This document shows positions 1-9,226 of a stretch of DNA of 64,000 bases, piece after piece. Source of the DNA: an uncultured Bacteroides sp. (GTDB lineage: Bacteria > Bacteroidota > Bacteroidia > Bacteroidales > Bacteroidaceae); assembly GCF_963678845.1 (NCBI RefSeq), contig NZ_OY787466.1, positions 744,001 to 808,000 on the forward strand, in the 5' to 3' direction. The notes under the pieces are model-generated. The model worked only from the letters and a program-made list of their open reading frames with translations. It had not been told where the DNA came from and did not search any database. The position numbers and the translations under genes were made by a program. Within the stretch, counting starts at the first letter, position 1. Each line of letters opens with the position of its first letter.

Positions 1-1
1 G

Positions 2-2221
2 AAAATGTTCGAGAATATGTCGGTGGTCGACGTTTACAAATTTCCTATACTCTCTGATCTGGCTTGTGAACTGGAGAAGAAAGTACCAAAAGACACCGTT
101 CTTCCAAAAGTACGAGACATTTATACACCATCTAAACGGAGCTATTATACTTGTTCCTTCTTTCAGGGATTATCCCTGCTCTTTTTGATCCTGCTTTTTG
201 GAATGGAATGGCTAGGACCATTTATTGTATATTCCTACTATTACCAGGCCGAAAGTGGAGTTACATATTCTTTGTTTATGAGTCTTTTAATGTATTTTGC
301 CATATTGCCGGTACTTTCAGCATTTGCCATTGGGTTTAAATGGGTTGTTATCGGGAAAATAAAACCGGGAAAATACAAGCTGTGGGGAAGTTATTATTTT
401 AGGTTCTGGATAGTGGATAAGGTGATTAATATTTGCCCGATTATCTACTTTACAGGAACCTCTATAATGAACATTTTTCTTAGATCAGTGGGAGCAAAAA
501 TAGGGAAGAACACTTATATAAACACCTCTGCCATATCAGTATTCGACTTGTTACATGTTGGAGACAATGTGAGCATTTGCACAGATTCTCACTTAAGGGG
601 GTATGTTATTGCAGATGGTTACTTAAAAATAGGTGCCATAGAAATTGAAGATGATGCTTTCATCGGTACAAGATGTTGCCTGGCTCATAACACAAAAATG
701 GAGAAGAATAGCTCTATTGAAGATCTTACGCTTATCCCCGAGGATTGCACTATTCCCGAAAATGAAAACTGGGGCGGATCACCTGCTTCTAAAATTGGGA
801 TTAACCAACACCGGGATAGCATAAAACTTTGGTCGTGGAAGTATTCATTACTTTCACTGATAGGTATTTTTCTTATTCCACTTATCACAATGGTTGCCTA
901 TTTCCCAGGGATGATGTTAATAACGCATTTAGATTATTTGTCGGAAAAATATCACTTCCTTTGGATTACAATCGTAGTAGGTTTTTCATTTGTAGTGCTG
1001 CTTGCCCTAATTATTACGATACTGAAATGGGTGATGCTGGGAAATATCAAAGAAGGTAAATATCCTGTAAATAGTTTATTCTATTACAAGAAATGGTTTT
1101 TCGATCAGCTGATGAAGTTAAGTCTGCAAGTAATAGGTACTCTTTACACCACGCTTTATCTTCAGATTTGGTTTAAGATGCTGGGAGTGAAGATGGGTAA
1201 GCGTGTGGAAATATCAACCGTAGAGTTTATCTCGCCCGACTTGTTGGTCACCGGTGACGAATGTTTTCTGGCCGATTCTGTCTCTGTCGGTGCATCTTAC
1301 GTCCGAAACGGATATATTGACATAGCCAAAACATATATAGGAAACCGTACTTTTGTTGGCAATAGTGCAGTGATTAGTCCAAATACACATTTAGGAAATG
1401 ATGTGTTGGTTGGGGTACTTTCAAAAATGGAAAATAAAAACTTACCGGCAAAAGACGGTACATCATGGTTTGGATCTCCAGCTGTTTTCTTACCCAAAAG
1501 AGATATTAACCGGGACTTCTCGGCCGAGCGTACCTATAAACCCACCAGGAAACTCTTTTTTCTACGTTACTCCATAGAGTTTTTCCGTGTGATTCTGCCT
1601 GCAACACTTTTCATTCTTTTTGCTGCACTCATCACAAACGTTATTTCCTATTTGCAAGTAGAAAAAGACTTTGATCAGTTACTTCTTGTTTTTCCGTTCC
1701 TCTATATTGGTGCGGCTATTCTGGGCATTTTGGTTACAGCTTTGCTAAAGTGGATTGTTATAGGCAGATATTCACCCGCTAAGAAACCCCTTTGGAGCAA
1801 TTACGTGTGGAGAAGTGAACTTATAACCGGTGTTTATGAAAACTTCTTAGTGCTTTTTGTTATGAACATACTCACCGGAACACCCTTTATAAAGTACCCA
1901 TTACGTTTGTTAGGCTGCAAAATAGGAAAGAGAGTTTGCCTGTATACCACCCAAATTACTGAGTTCGATTTAATAAAAATAGACGATGATTCTGTTTTGA
2001 ATGACAATTGTACACTACAAACGCACCTTTTTGAAGACCGGGTTATGAAAATGTCTTATGTAGACATTGGAAAAGAGTGTAGTGTTGGTGGTATGGCAGT
2101 AGTGCTTTACGACTCAAAAATGGAAGATTGTTCTATTCTGGAACCACTATCAGTTCTGATGAAAAACGAAACACTCCCGGCAAACAACTGTTTTGTTGGA
2201 GCTCCGGCTATCAAGACTTAA
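2..2221 (+). CDS. C-terminal part of Pls/PosA-like NRPS (partial, 5' end outside window)
   Basis: The frame is already open at base 2, so the gene begins upstream. The first ~30 residues (VVDVYKFPILSDLACELE) resemble the last helices of a peptidyl-carrier domain. The rest matches the NRPS terminal region of the Pls (epsilon-poly-lysine synthetase) type: three tandem units, each a pair of membrane segments (about residues 55-118, 275-345 and 530-592), a KW-V-x-G-x-x-x-P/E-G-K-like loop (near residues 114, 340 and 582) and a left-handed beta-helix hexapeptide-like domain. In Pls enzymes an adenylation and a carrier domain precede this region and the product is a poly-amino acid or short isopeptide made at the membrane. 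By inference the missing part carries A and T domains. The substrate cannot be read. A mutated fragment of its 3' end recurs near 17.45 kb. Confidence 0.8.
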   Translation, partial: KMFENMSVVDVYKFPILSDLACELEKKVPKDTVLPKVRDIYTPSKRSYYTCSFFQGLSLLFLILLFGMEWLGPFIVYSYYYQAESGVTYSLFMSLLMYFAILPVLSAFAIGFKWVVIGKIKPGKYKLWGSYYFRFWIVDKVINICPIIYFTGTSIMNIFLRSVGAKIGKNTYINTSAISVFDLLHVGDNVSICTDSHLRGYVIADGYLKIGAIEIEDDAFIGTRCCLAHNTKMEKNSSIEDLTLIPEDCTIPENENWGGSPASKIGINQHRDSIKLWSWKYSLLSLIGIFLIPLITMVAYFPGMMLITHLDYLSEKYHFLWITIVVGFSFVVLLALIITILKWVMLGNIKEGKYPVNSLFYYKKWFFDQLMKLSLQVIGTLYTTLYLQIWFKMLGVKMGKRVEISTVEFISPDLLVTGDECFLADSVSVGASYVRNGYIDIAKTYIGNRTFVGNSAVISPNTHLGNDVLVGVLSKMENKNLPAKDGTSWFGSPAVFLPKRDINRDFSAERTYKPTRKLFFLRYSIEFFRVILPATLFILFAALITNVISYLQVEKDFDQLLLVFPFLYIGAAILGILVTALLKWIVIGRYSPAKKPLWSNYVWRSELITGVYENFLVLFVMNILTGTPFIKYPLRLLGCKIGKRVCLYTTQITEFDLIKIDDDSVLNDNCTLQTHLFEDRVMKMSYVDIGKECSVGGMAVVLYDSKMEDCSILEPLSVLMKNETLPANNCFVGAPAIKT

Positions 2222-2331
2222 GCATTTAAAGAAGATGAATATTTATAAGCGGTTTATTAATTAACTGGTAATTTTCATTGATTAGAAGATGGAAAAAAGC
2301 AGAAAATCTTTAAAGTCAATAAAGTTATCAG

Positions 2332-2339
2332 TAGTTTTG
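2332..2339 (+). promoter_or_regulatory. candidate -7 box (TAGTTTTG) for the acyltransferase gene
   Basis: TAGTTTTG fits the Bacteroides -7 consensus TAnnTTTG and lies 19 bp before the ATG at 2358. No convincing -33 TTTG is visible at the right distance, so this is a weak call. Confidence 0.4.
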
Positions 2340-2357
2340 CAACCAAATTAATGAAAA

Positions 2358-3386
2358 ATGAGAAACAGAGATCTTTCTTTAGATTTGCTCCGCATACTCT
2401 CCGCTATATCAGTAATTACAATACATGTTGCAGGTGATTATTGGTCTACTGTCAGCATTCACTCTTTAGAATGGCAGACATTCAATTTCTATGATAGCAT
2501 GGCCCGATTCTCCGTTCCTGCATTTGTTATGATCAGCGGAGTTTTGCTCTTGGATACTTCTTATAAATTAACTGTTTCTAATTTATTTAAAAAGAAGATT
2601 CTAAGATTTATCCTAATGTTTTTCATTTGGAGCTTGTTCTATACCTTTGTTTTTACTCCTCCGCATAACCTAAAAGAACTCCTTGTAAGTTGCTTTTCAG
2701 GAGCTACCCATTTATGGTTCTTAAAGATGATTATTGGATTATACATATTAATTCCCATCTTGAGAAAAATAGTTAGTGACAAACAAACCGCAAGATATTT
2801 CCTTATTGTATATATTGTTTTCTCTTTATTTGTTTACCCATTACAAGGCGTAAACTATTTCGGAATAATTTATGAACAGTTTATAGATAATGGTTATATG
2901 TATATGCCCTTGGGCTTTACCGGGTATTTTATTGCTGGCTACTATTTAAAACGGATGGTGACTTTTAAAAAGAATGTCCGGGTGTGCATTTATCTTCTTG
3001 CCATTGTAGGTTTTATAATAACAGTAATAGGTACAGGTGTTATTTCAAATGCTAAAGGAACTGCAACAGAATCACTATATGATTACTTAACCCCAAATGT
3101 AGCAATGATGACATTGGGCGTTTTTACTTTTTTCAATTATAGAATGCCAAAGATAGAGTTTAGTGATAAAATGAGAAGTCAGATCATTAAGCTCTCAAAT
3201 TATACATTGGGAATTTATCTGATTCATCCTTTTTATGTATTTATTCTCAATCGTTTTCATATAAATGCATTATCTATGAATCCAATAATTTCGGTGCCAT
3301 TCATCGTATTAATTGTATTTGTTTTATCTTTAATCAGCGCTACTCTTCTAAAGAAGATCCCTGTTGTAAACAAATGTATTGTGTAA
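2358..3386 (+). CDS. acyltransferase-3 family integral membrane protein
   Basis: 342 aa, with the family opening R-D-L-S-L-D-L-L-R and the conserved His of the IHVAG segment near residue 23, followed by about ten hydrophobic segments. Such proteins (PF01757, OafA/WecH-like) transfer acetyl or other acyl groups to sugars of surface polysaccharides, lipids or secreted products in the inner membrane. The gene follows the NRPS-tail gene by 136 bp on the same strand and has its own candidate promoter, so it may or may not modify that gene's product. The acceptor cannot be read from sequence. Confidence 0.85.
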   Translation: MRNRDLSLDLLRILSAISVITIHVAGDYWSTVSIHSLEWQTFNFYDSMARFSVPAFVMISGVLLLDTSYKLTVSNLFKKKILRFILMFFIWSLFYTFVFTPPHNLKELLVSCFSGATHLWFLKMIIGLYILIPILRKIVSDKQTARYFLIVYIVFSLFVYPLQGVNYFGIIYEQFIDNGYMYMPLGFTGYFIAGYYLKRMVTFKKNVRVCIYLLAIVGFIITVIGTGVISNAKGTATESLYDYLTPNVAMMTLGVFTFFNYRMPKIEFSDKMRSQIIKLSNYTLGIYLIHPFYVFILNRFHINALSMNPIISVPFIVLIVFVLSLISATLLKKIPVVNKCIV

Positions 3387-3419
3387 AGACGTAATACACT
3401 AATTATAAATATACAGAAC

Positions 3420-4139
3420 ATGAAGAATTTTTTAAAATCAGTTTTATTTTCTTCGTTGTTGGCAATTACCACAACAAACACATTTGCCGGAGATATATTA
3501 AAAAAGGGAGCCGACGAAAAGACAAAAATCAGTTATAGCATTGAAAGAGGTAGCGATAAGCTGAAAGTTACATTAGAATTTGGTGATAAAATGCAATTGG
3601 CAAGAGTTGTGCGCAATGGCTTTTCTCTGTTTATAGATGAAAAAGGGAAAAACAAACAAGACAAAGGGCTTATTGTAGCAGGAATTATTCCACAAAATAT
3701 GGAAACCCCAGACGATCTACGTGCCGGATTCTTTAGAGACGGAACCTGGAAAGATGGTTCAAAGGAAACTTTAGTCGATCTGTTTCTGGCTACTCCACCA
3801 TTCTCGGCAGTTTATCAATCCGATTCCCTGAAATCAACCTGTACGGTGAATATCCCTATAGAATACATCAGCAATAAAGACATCAAGGACATCAAAAAGT
3901 TATCTATTGGTTTTGTGTCCAGCCATAAAAAAACTGATGGAAATAGAGTGCAAGGTGAAGAAAATGGTTCAGGCGCAGGATTTGGAAGAGGAGGTCAACG
4001 CGGTGGCGGCGGTGGTATGAGAGGCGGCAATATGGGCGGTGGAATGAGAGGTAACAGAGGTGGAGAAATGAGAGGCAATAATTCCGGCTCAATGGTTAGA
4101 GGTGCTATTGAATTATGGATGGAGATTGAGAACAAATAA
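3420..4139 (+). CDS. secreted protein with Gly/Arg-rich C-terminus, function unknown
   Basis: 239 aa with an N-terminal signal peptide (cleavage probably after TFAG, ~residue 24). Residues ~25-170 look like a globular all-beta domain and match nothing I recognise. Residues ~183-226 are a low-complexity stretch of RGG, GGGM and RGN units, after which the chain returns to an ordered tail ending in IELWMEIENK. The gene lies 33 bp after the acyltransferase gene on the same strand and may be co-transcribed with it. RGG-like tracts are more familiar in RNA-binding proteins, but this protein is exported, so that role is not proposed. Confidence 0.7.
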   Translation: MKNFLKSVLFSSLLAITTTNTFAGDILKKGADEKTKISYSIERGSDKLKVTLEFGDKMQLARVVRNGFSLFIDEKGKNKQDKGLIVAGIIPQNMETPDDLRAGFFRDGTWKDGSKETLVDLFLATPPFSAVYQSDSLKSTCTVNIPIEYISNKDIKDIKKLSIGFVSSHKKTDGNRVQGEENGSGAGFGRGGQRGGGGGMRGGNMGGGMRGNRGGEMRGNNSGSMVRGAIELWMEIENK

Positions 4140-4168
4140 TACTGCTATTGATTTAAGTGCGCGGGCAA

Positions 4169-4545
4169 CTATGCCATTTTTTTGTTTAATTTCATTGGCC
4201 TCGAATTCTTTATCACATTCTCATTCACCTTGTCAATGGAACGCTCCATTGCCTTGAGGTTGAAGTCCAGCTTCTCACGGATAAAGTCACTTTCCATTTT
4301 CTCATAACATTCATAAAGAATACGGTCGTCCTTGCTCGATATTAATCGGGCAAGCAAATACTGATATTTGGATCAATGGGCGATTGAGGTGCTCCGTACC
4401 TATCCGAGATAGTAATAACGTGAGGTACTACATCCGACATAATATATAACACATATAAAACCTTGCTTGTGAATAAGTTGAACAGCATTAGTTCATCTAT
4501 CAGCATAGACTTTTTCTTTTTCTCGCCTTCCACAGTTTAAAAACA
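4169..4545 (-). pseudogene. relic of the SF2 helicase-like gene (internal deletion)
   Basis: Two short reading frames on the minus strand match separate parts of the intact 606-residue protein encoded at 27412-29232. The piece at 4342-4533 (IDELMLFNLFTSKV, HVITISDRYGAPQSPIDP) corresponds to about residues 250-300. The piece at 4169-4357 (LISSKDDRILYECYEKM, IREKLDFNLKAMERS) corresponds to about residues 490-545. Roughly 190 codons between them are missing and the frame changes near 4350. Both ends of the gene are absent. It is a decayed second copy, not a functional gene. Confidence 0.8.
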
Positions 4546-4948
4546 ATTTGTATGCCATAAAATATGTATATAAACAATAATTAAACTAAATTGGATATTT
4601 AAATAATAATAATAAAATAGCGACTGTTGAATGTGGGTAGTTAGTATATATTTGCTATTGACATAATGCTGTTATTAATTAAAATAGGCTTTCTAAATTA
4701 ACCTATAATAATATTTTTGCTTTCTTTATTGCATATATTATAAATTATTTATATATTGCCGATGAGTTTATTTTAAGACGGTTATATGCATCTTGTTTTA
4801 AGCTTGCTCCTTCAAAGTTAGTAGCTTACTAATGCAGACTAAACTCTTTTTTGTATTTTATAATAAATTTATAATCAATAGTTTATAAATTTATTTGTTT
4901 CTCTGAGAACCAGATGTATTGATGTGTACCCTTATTGTGGTATGTAAG
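4546..4948. other. AT-rich intergenic region
   Basis: About 400 bases of very AT-rich DNA between the helicase relic and the promoter region of the TonB-receptor operon. No coding frame, RNA or clear terminator was recognised. Several short TTTATAA-type repeats occur but without a regular pattern. Confidence 0.5.
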
Positions 4949-5028
4949 ATCACTATTTTAGGGTATTTATTAATATCAAAATCACTATTTTATGGTATTT
5001 ATCCGTATATTAAAAATAAATATTTTTG
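4949..5028 (+). promoter_or_regulatory. tandem operator and promoter of the TonB receptor/peptidase operon
   Basis: Two 22-bp direct repeats (atcactatttta-ggtatttat, one mismatch) start at 4949 and 4981, a period of 32 bp or about three helical turns. A -7 box TATTTTTG lies at 5021-5028, with TTTA at about -33, 68 bp before the ATG at 5096. The TCACTA core of the proximal repeat is 39 bp upstream of the -7 box, nearly the same position as the TTCACTACA repeat upstream of the metalloprotease gene. This looks like an activator site. Which protein binds is inference. Confidence 0.55.
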
Positions 5029-5095
5029 CATAAAAATATTTTCATGAATATTAAATATATTAAAAAGTCAAATATTAAACCTAATCAAAATTAAG

Positions 5096-7924
5096 ATGGT
5101 AAAAAAAACGCATGGTAAAATACTATTTACTGCCATTATTTTTCTGACTTTTATCTTGCAAATAAAAGCTCAGAACACGCAGCACGAAAAATTTAAGATT
5201 TTCGGAACAGTTTATGAGGAGACAACTAGGGGAAAGAATGCTACGCTTCCTTTTGCAACTATTTCAATTCCAGATTATTCAATGAGTGTATTAAGTAATA
5301 CAAACGGAAATTTCTCTTTAGGGAATATACCATCAGGAAAAGTAAGGGTAAGTGTTTCATTTCTAGGTAAGGTTACTGTAGACACATTGATCAATGTTAG
5401 TAGTAATTTGAATCTGAACTTTATTTTGAAAGAGGAAAACTTTAGATTACAAGAGATTGTTGTAACAGCAGAGAATAGCAAAGCTGGACAATCTACAGCC
5501 TCCAAGATATCGAGAACGGCAATGGACCACTTGCAGGCTACCAGTTTAAATGATGTTTTGTCTTTACTTCCAGGTGGAGTGACAAGTAATCAAACATTGA
5601 GTGAAGCGTCTCAGATAAATATTCGTTCAGTTTCTGCAAATGCTGCAGATAAAAATATGAACGGACTAGGTGCTGTTATTATACGAGATGGTGCACCTAT
5701 TTCTAATAATGCAAATCTACAAACAATGAGTCCTTCTGTTGTTGGAGCTACTGCCTCATTAGGTGGTACATCTTCTCCATCGGGAGGTTTTGATATACGA
5801 GGAATTTCTGTTGATAACATAGAATCAATAGAGGTTATTCGTGGTATACCGTCTGTTCAGTATGGTGACCTTACTTCGGGGGCAGTTATTCTGAATTCTA
5901 AAGCAGGAAGAGAACCTTTGCGTGTCAATGCAAAAACAAATCCTAATGTCTACGAATTTTCTATTGGCACAGGTTTTGAACTTGGTAAAAATAGAGGAGC
6001 ATTGAATATTAGTGGAGATTATGCTCATAACGTGACTAATCCAGTTAGATCATATCTTTATTATCAACGTGCAGCAGCCAAAGTTTTATATTCTAATGCG
6101 TTTTTTAATAATAAATTGAGAAGTAATACATCTGTAGATTTCTTATACGGAAACAATCAACGTGATTTGAATCCTGATGATGCATCTTCAAAAATAGCTT
6201 CACAAGGAAAAGATTTAGGGGTAACTTTAAATACAAATGGTTCATACAATATAAATAAAGGCTGGTTGAAAGAAATAAAATATGTGGCTTCTGCAAGCTA
6301 TACCTCCAAAAAAAGTTATTATGAGGAACAATATACAAATGCAACAGCTCCCTATTCAATGACAACTACTGATGGTGCTATTCTGTCGAACACTGCAGGA
6401 AAGGATATTTATGATAATCTAGGTAATAAGCTAACCAATTTTAGTGGTGCAGATGCAAATAACTATGCAATCTATCTACCTAATTCATACTTTGCACACC
6501 ATGATATTGATGGAAAAGAAATCAATATATTTGGTAAACTAACTACTAATTTTTTTAAAAAAATAGGGAATCTGAATAATAAGATTATGCTTGGAGCTGA
6601 TCTTAAGGTTGATGGAAATGAAGGTGACGGAAAAACGTTTAGTAACACAGCTCCTCCTTATCGTAATCTGTCAGCTGTAAATGCTTCGTTTCGTCCGCGC
6701 AGTTATAAGGATATCCCTTATGTAAAGCAATTGGGCTTTTTTGCAGAAGAAAATTTTAGCTATGCATTGGGTAACAGATACTTAAATATTCAGGCAGGGG
6801 TGCGCTATGATAAAATTTCGAGCGTTAAAGATGTGATCACTCCACGTATTAATGCTTCTTTTGATATTTTACCTGATAAGCTAACTATTAGAGGTGGTTA
6901 TGGTATTACAGCCAAAGCTCCTACTTCATTATATCTCCATCCAGAGAATGCTTATTTTGAATATGTGAATATCAATGAAATGGCTAATGGGACTATTTCT
7001 GAAGATCAACGTGTATATATGACAACAACGCGTATATTCAACACTGAAAATAAAGATTTAAAAGTAACAAAGAATAAGAAGGCTGAATTGGGACTAGACT
7101 TTAAGTTAGGCAAGTCAAAGTTTGGAATAACTGCTTTCACAGAAAGAATGAATAATGGCTATGGAATGGAAGCTCAGTATTCACCTGTAACATTCAATGA
7201 ATATAAACGTTCTTCTGCTGATGCGTCAACCTTTACTTTGTCTCAAAGTAATCCCGTTTTAGCGTGTTACTATACACCAAGCAACAACCGCACATTAAAT
7301 ACCAAAGGATTAGAGTTTGACTTGAATCTGGGACGTTTTGATGCTATTCGTACTGCCTTTACATTGAATGGAGCCTGGATTCAAAGCGAGAGTTATAATA
7401 ACGATTACACTTACTTTGATGGCTATAGCGGAACAGGAGGCTCAGACAGAACTCATATTGGTGTTTATGAAAAAGGGATGAGTAAGTCCTATAATGAACA
7501 GCTCTCTACAACTTTAAGGGCAACACATAATATACCAAGCATTGGGTTTGTTGTTACATTAACCGCTCAAACTATCTGGAAAGAATCTAATTGGTATAAA
7601 TTTGGTAATGACACTATTCCTATTAAATATATATCTAAAGTTGACGGGGTAATGCATGATTTTAAAGAAGATCCAATATCAGCATCTGAATATACTAATT
7701 TGTTAAGACAAAGACAGGATAAATATTATATTAAAGAGTCTTATAGTCCCCTTTTCTGTTTCAATATTAATGTAACTAAAGAGATTGGTGATTTTCTGCG
7801 TGTATCGTTCTTTGCGAACAATATGTTCAGAAGTTATCCTATACAAAAATTAAAACGTGAAACTGCATTTAAGGTTCGCAATAATCAGTTCTTTTTTGGA
7901 TTAGAACTTTCTTTAAAACTGTAA
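5096..7924 (+). CDS. TonB-dependent outer membrane receptor
   Basis: 942 aa: signal peptide (~1-25, ending IKAQ), a carboxypeptidase-regulatory-like domain (~35-115), the usual LQEIVVTAE transition near 120, a plug domain (~130-270 with IRGISVDNIESIEVIRG and a YGDLTSGAVILNSK end) and a long beta-barrel ending in LELSLKL. It imports a ligand across the outer membrane with TonB energy. It is shorter than SusC proteins and no SusD gene follows; instead a DUF4876 lipoprotein and a DUF6850 barrel follow at 23 and 31 bp. First gene of a six-gene + strand operon ending with three peptidase paralogues, so peptides or protein-bound cofactors are plausible cargo (inference). Confidence 0.9.
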   Translation: MVKKTHGKILFTAIIFLTFILQIKAQNTQHEKFKIFGTVYEETTRGKNATLPFATISIPDYSMSVLSNTNGNFSLGNIPSGKVRVSVSFLGKVTVDTLINVSSNLNLNFILKEENFRLQEIVVTAENSKAGQSTASKISRTAMDHLQATSLNDVLSLLPGGVTSNQTLSEASQINIRSVSANAADKNMNGLGAVIIRDGAPISNNANLQTMSPSVVGATASLGGTSSPSGGFDIRGISVDNIESIEVIRGIPSVQYGDLTSGAVILNSKAGREPLRVNAKTNPNVYEFSIGTGFELGKNRGALNISGDYAHNVTNPVRSYLYYQRAAAKVLYSNAFFNNKLRSNTSVDFLYGNNQRDLNPDDASSKIASQGKDLGVTLNTNGSYNINKGWLKEIKYVASASYTSKKSYYEEQYTNATAPYSMTTTDGAILSNTAGKDIYDNLGNKLTNFSGADANNYAIYLPNSYFAHHDIDGKEINIFGKLTTNFFKKIGNLNNKIMLGADLKVDGNEGDGKTFSNTAPPYRNLSAVNASFRPRSYKDIPYVKQLGFFAEENFSYALGNRYLNIQAGVRYDKISSVKDVITPRINASFDILPDKLTIRGGYGITAKAPTSLYLHPENAYFEYVNINEMANGTISEDQRVYMTTTRIFNTENKDLKVTKNKKAELGLDFKLGKSKFGITAFTERMNNGYGMEAQYSPVTFNEYKRSSADASTFTLSQSNPVLACYYTPSNNRTLNTKGLEFDLNLGRFDAIRTAFTLNGAWIQSESYNNDYTYFDGYSGTGGSDRTHIGVYEKGMSKSYNEQLSTTLRATHNIPSIGFVVTLTAQTIWKESNWYKFGNDTIPIKYISKVDGVMHDFKEDPISASEYTNLLRQRQDKYYIKESYSPLFCFNINVTKEIGDFLRVSFFANNMFRSYPIQKLKRETAFKVRNNQFFFGLELSLKL

Positions 7925-7947
7925 TAAATACTTAATGTATAAAACTT

Positions 7948-9195
7948 ATGAAGAAAATAAATATACTATTAGCTTTAATATTACTACTGTTTATAAATGC
8001 ATCCTGCGATTCTTTCAACGATGCTTTTGACACAAAAGAAATTGCACCACTCAGTGTAAATGTAAATGCTATAATGTCTATAGAGGGAGTTAATTCCAGT
8101 GAAGGGCTGAAAGTGAAATTTGATAATTATAGTGAAAATATTCACCTGGAAAAAGTCTTGGGGAAATCAACTACATTGGTTGAGGGGCTATTACCTGGAA
8201 TATATAGCATAAATATTACCGGGAAAGTAACAACTTCTTCTGGCGATGAATATTATGTAAATGGAAGCAAAATTAATTATGCAATCACTAAAGAGGGAGA
8301 AGTGTTGGATGTTTCTATCAATGGATTAAAGATCAGTCCGTTAATATTCTCTGAAATATTTTATGCCGGTACAGCTACTTTCTACTTTCGTAATCAGTTT
8401 TATGAGATATATAACAACTCATCAAAAACTATTTATCTGGATGGTATTTATTTTGCCAATCTTACCCCATCAACAGCTACAACTAAATTGCCTAAATGGC
8501 CGGATGCGGATGGAGCTAATTACGCATATGCTGAACGTGTATGGAAGTTTCCTGGAAGTGGAACTGACTATCCTGTGAAACCGGGCGAATCAGTTGTTAT
8601 ATCACAGTTTGCTGCAAATCATAAACTGGCTCAATATAACCCTAATTCACCGGTTGACTGTTCTTCCTCTGAATTCGAATTTAATATGAACAACAAAAAC
8701 TTCCCAGATCAGCCGGCTGTAGATATGACTCATGTGTTCTATAATGGGAAAAGTGTATTAGGGTCTGTTCCTCAATATCTTACATCTGTTATGGGAGGCG
8801 CATATATTATATTCAAAGTACCCGAAGGTGAAGCATGGGATCCTGTAAACAATACTAGTCTCAGCACAAGAGATCTTTCAGGAACATCTACTACTCTTTA
8901 TGCAAAGGTTCCTATAAAATATGTGCTTGATGGAGTTGAATGTGGACAGAATGAAACCATGATTGCTGCTAAACGTGTACCAAGTGTTCTTGATGCCGGA
9001 ATGACATATGTAGGTGCAACGTATAATTCTTTAGGTGTTGCACGTTACAAAATTGGGGAAAATGAAGATGGTACACCAATCTTAATGGATACAAATAACA
9101 GTACCGATGATTTTGAACGCGGAGTAATTCCAACGTTTCGTCGTTATGGTTCAAAGATGCCTTCATGGAATCATACTCTCAAAGGCAACAATTAA
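7948..9195 (+). CDS. DUF4876 family lipoprotein
   Basis: 415 aa with a lipoprotein signal (lipobox INASC, Cys20). The body resembles DUF4876 proteins of Bacteroides: an N-terminal beta-sandwich-like region with TLVEGLLPGIYSI near residue 80, then a larger part reminiscent of surface-exposed LTD-like domains (EIYNNSSKTIYLDGIYF). These genes occur next to TonB receptors, and by analogy with SusD the protein may be a surface partner of the receptor encoded just upstream. Ligand and exact role are unknown. It sits 23 bp after the receptor gene and 31 bp before the DUF6850 gene. Confidence 0.8.
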   Translation: MKKINILLALILLLFINASCDSFNDAFDTKEIAPLSVNVNAIMSIEGVNSSEGLKVKFDNYSENIHLEKVLGKSTTLVEGLLPGIYSINITGKVTTSSGDEYYVNGSKINYAITKEGEVLDVSINGLKISPLIFSEIFYAGTATFYFRNQFYEIYNNSSKTIYLDGIYFANLTPSTATTKLPKWPDADGANYAYAERVWKFPGSGTDYPVKPGESVVISQFAANHKLAQYNPNSPVDCSSSEFEFNMNNKNFPDQPAVDMTHVFYNGKSVLGSVPQYLTSVMGGAYIIFKVPEGEAWDPVNNTSLSTRDLSGTSTTLYAKVPIKYVLDGVECGQNETMIAAKRVPSVLDAGMTYVGATYNSLGVARYKIGENEDGTPILMDTNNSTDDFERGVIPTFRRYGSKMPSWNHTLKGNN

Positions 9196-9226
9196 GATAT
9201 GTATTTAATATTTAAAACCAAATCAG

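Noticed and set aside
4546..4948. Possible insertion-sequence remnant in the AT-rich gap
   Set aside because: No terminal inverted repeats, target duplication or transposase fragment could be found.
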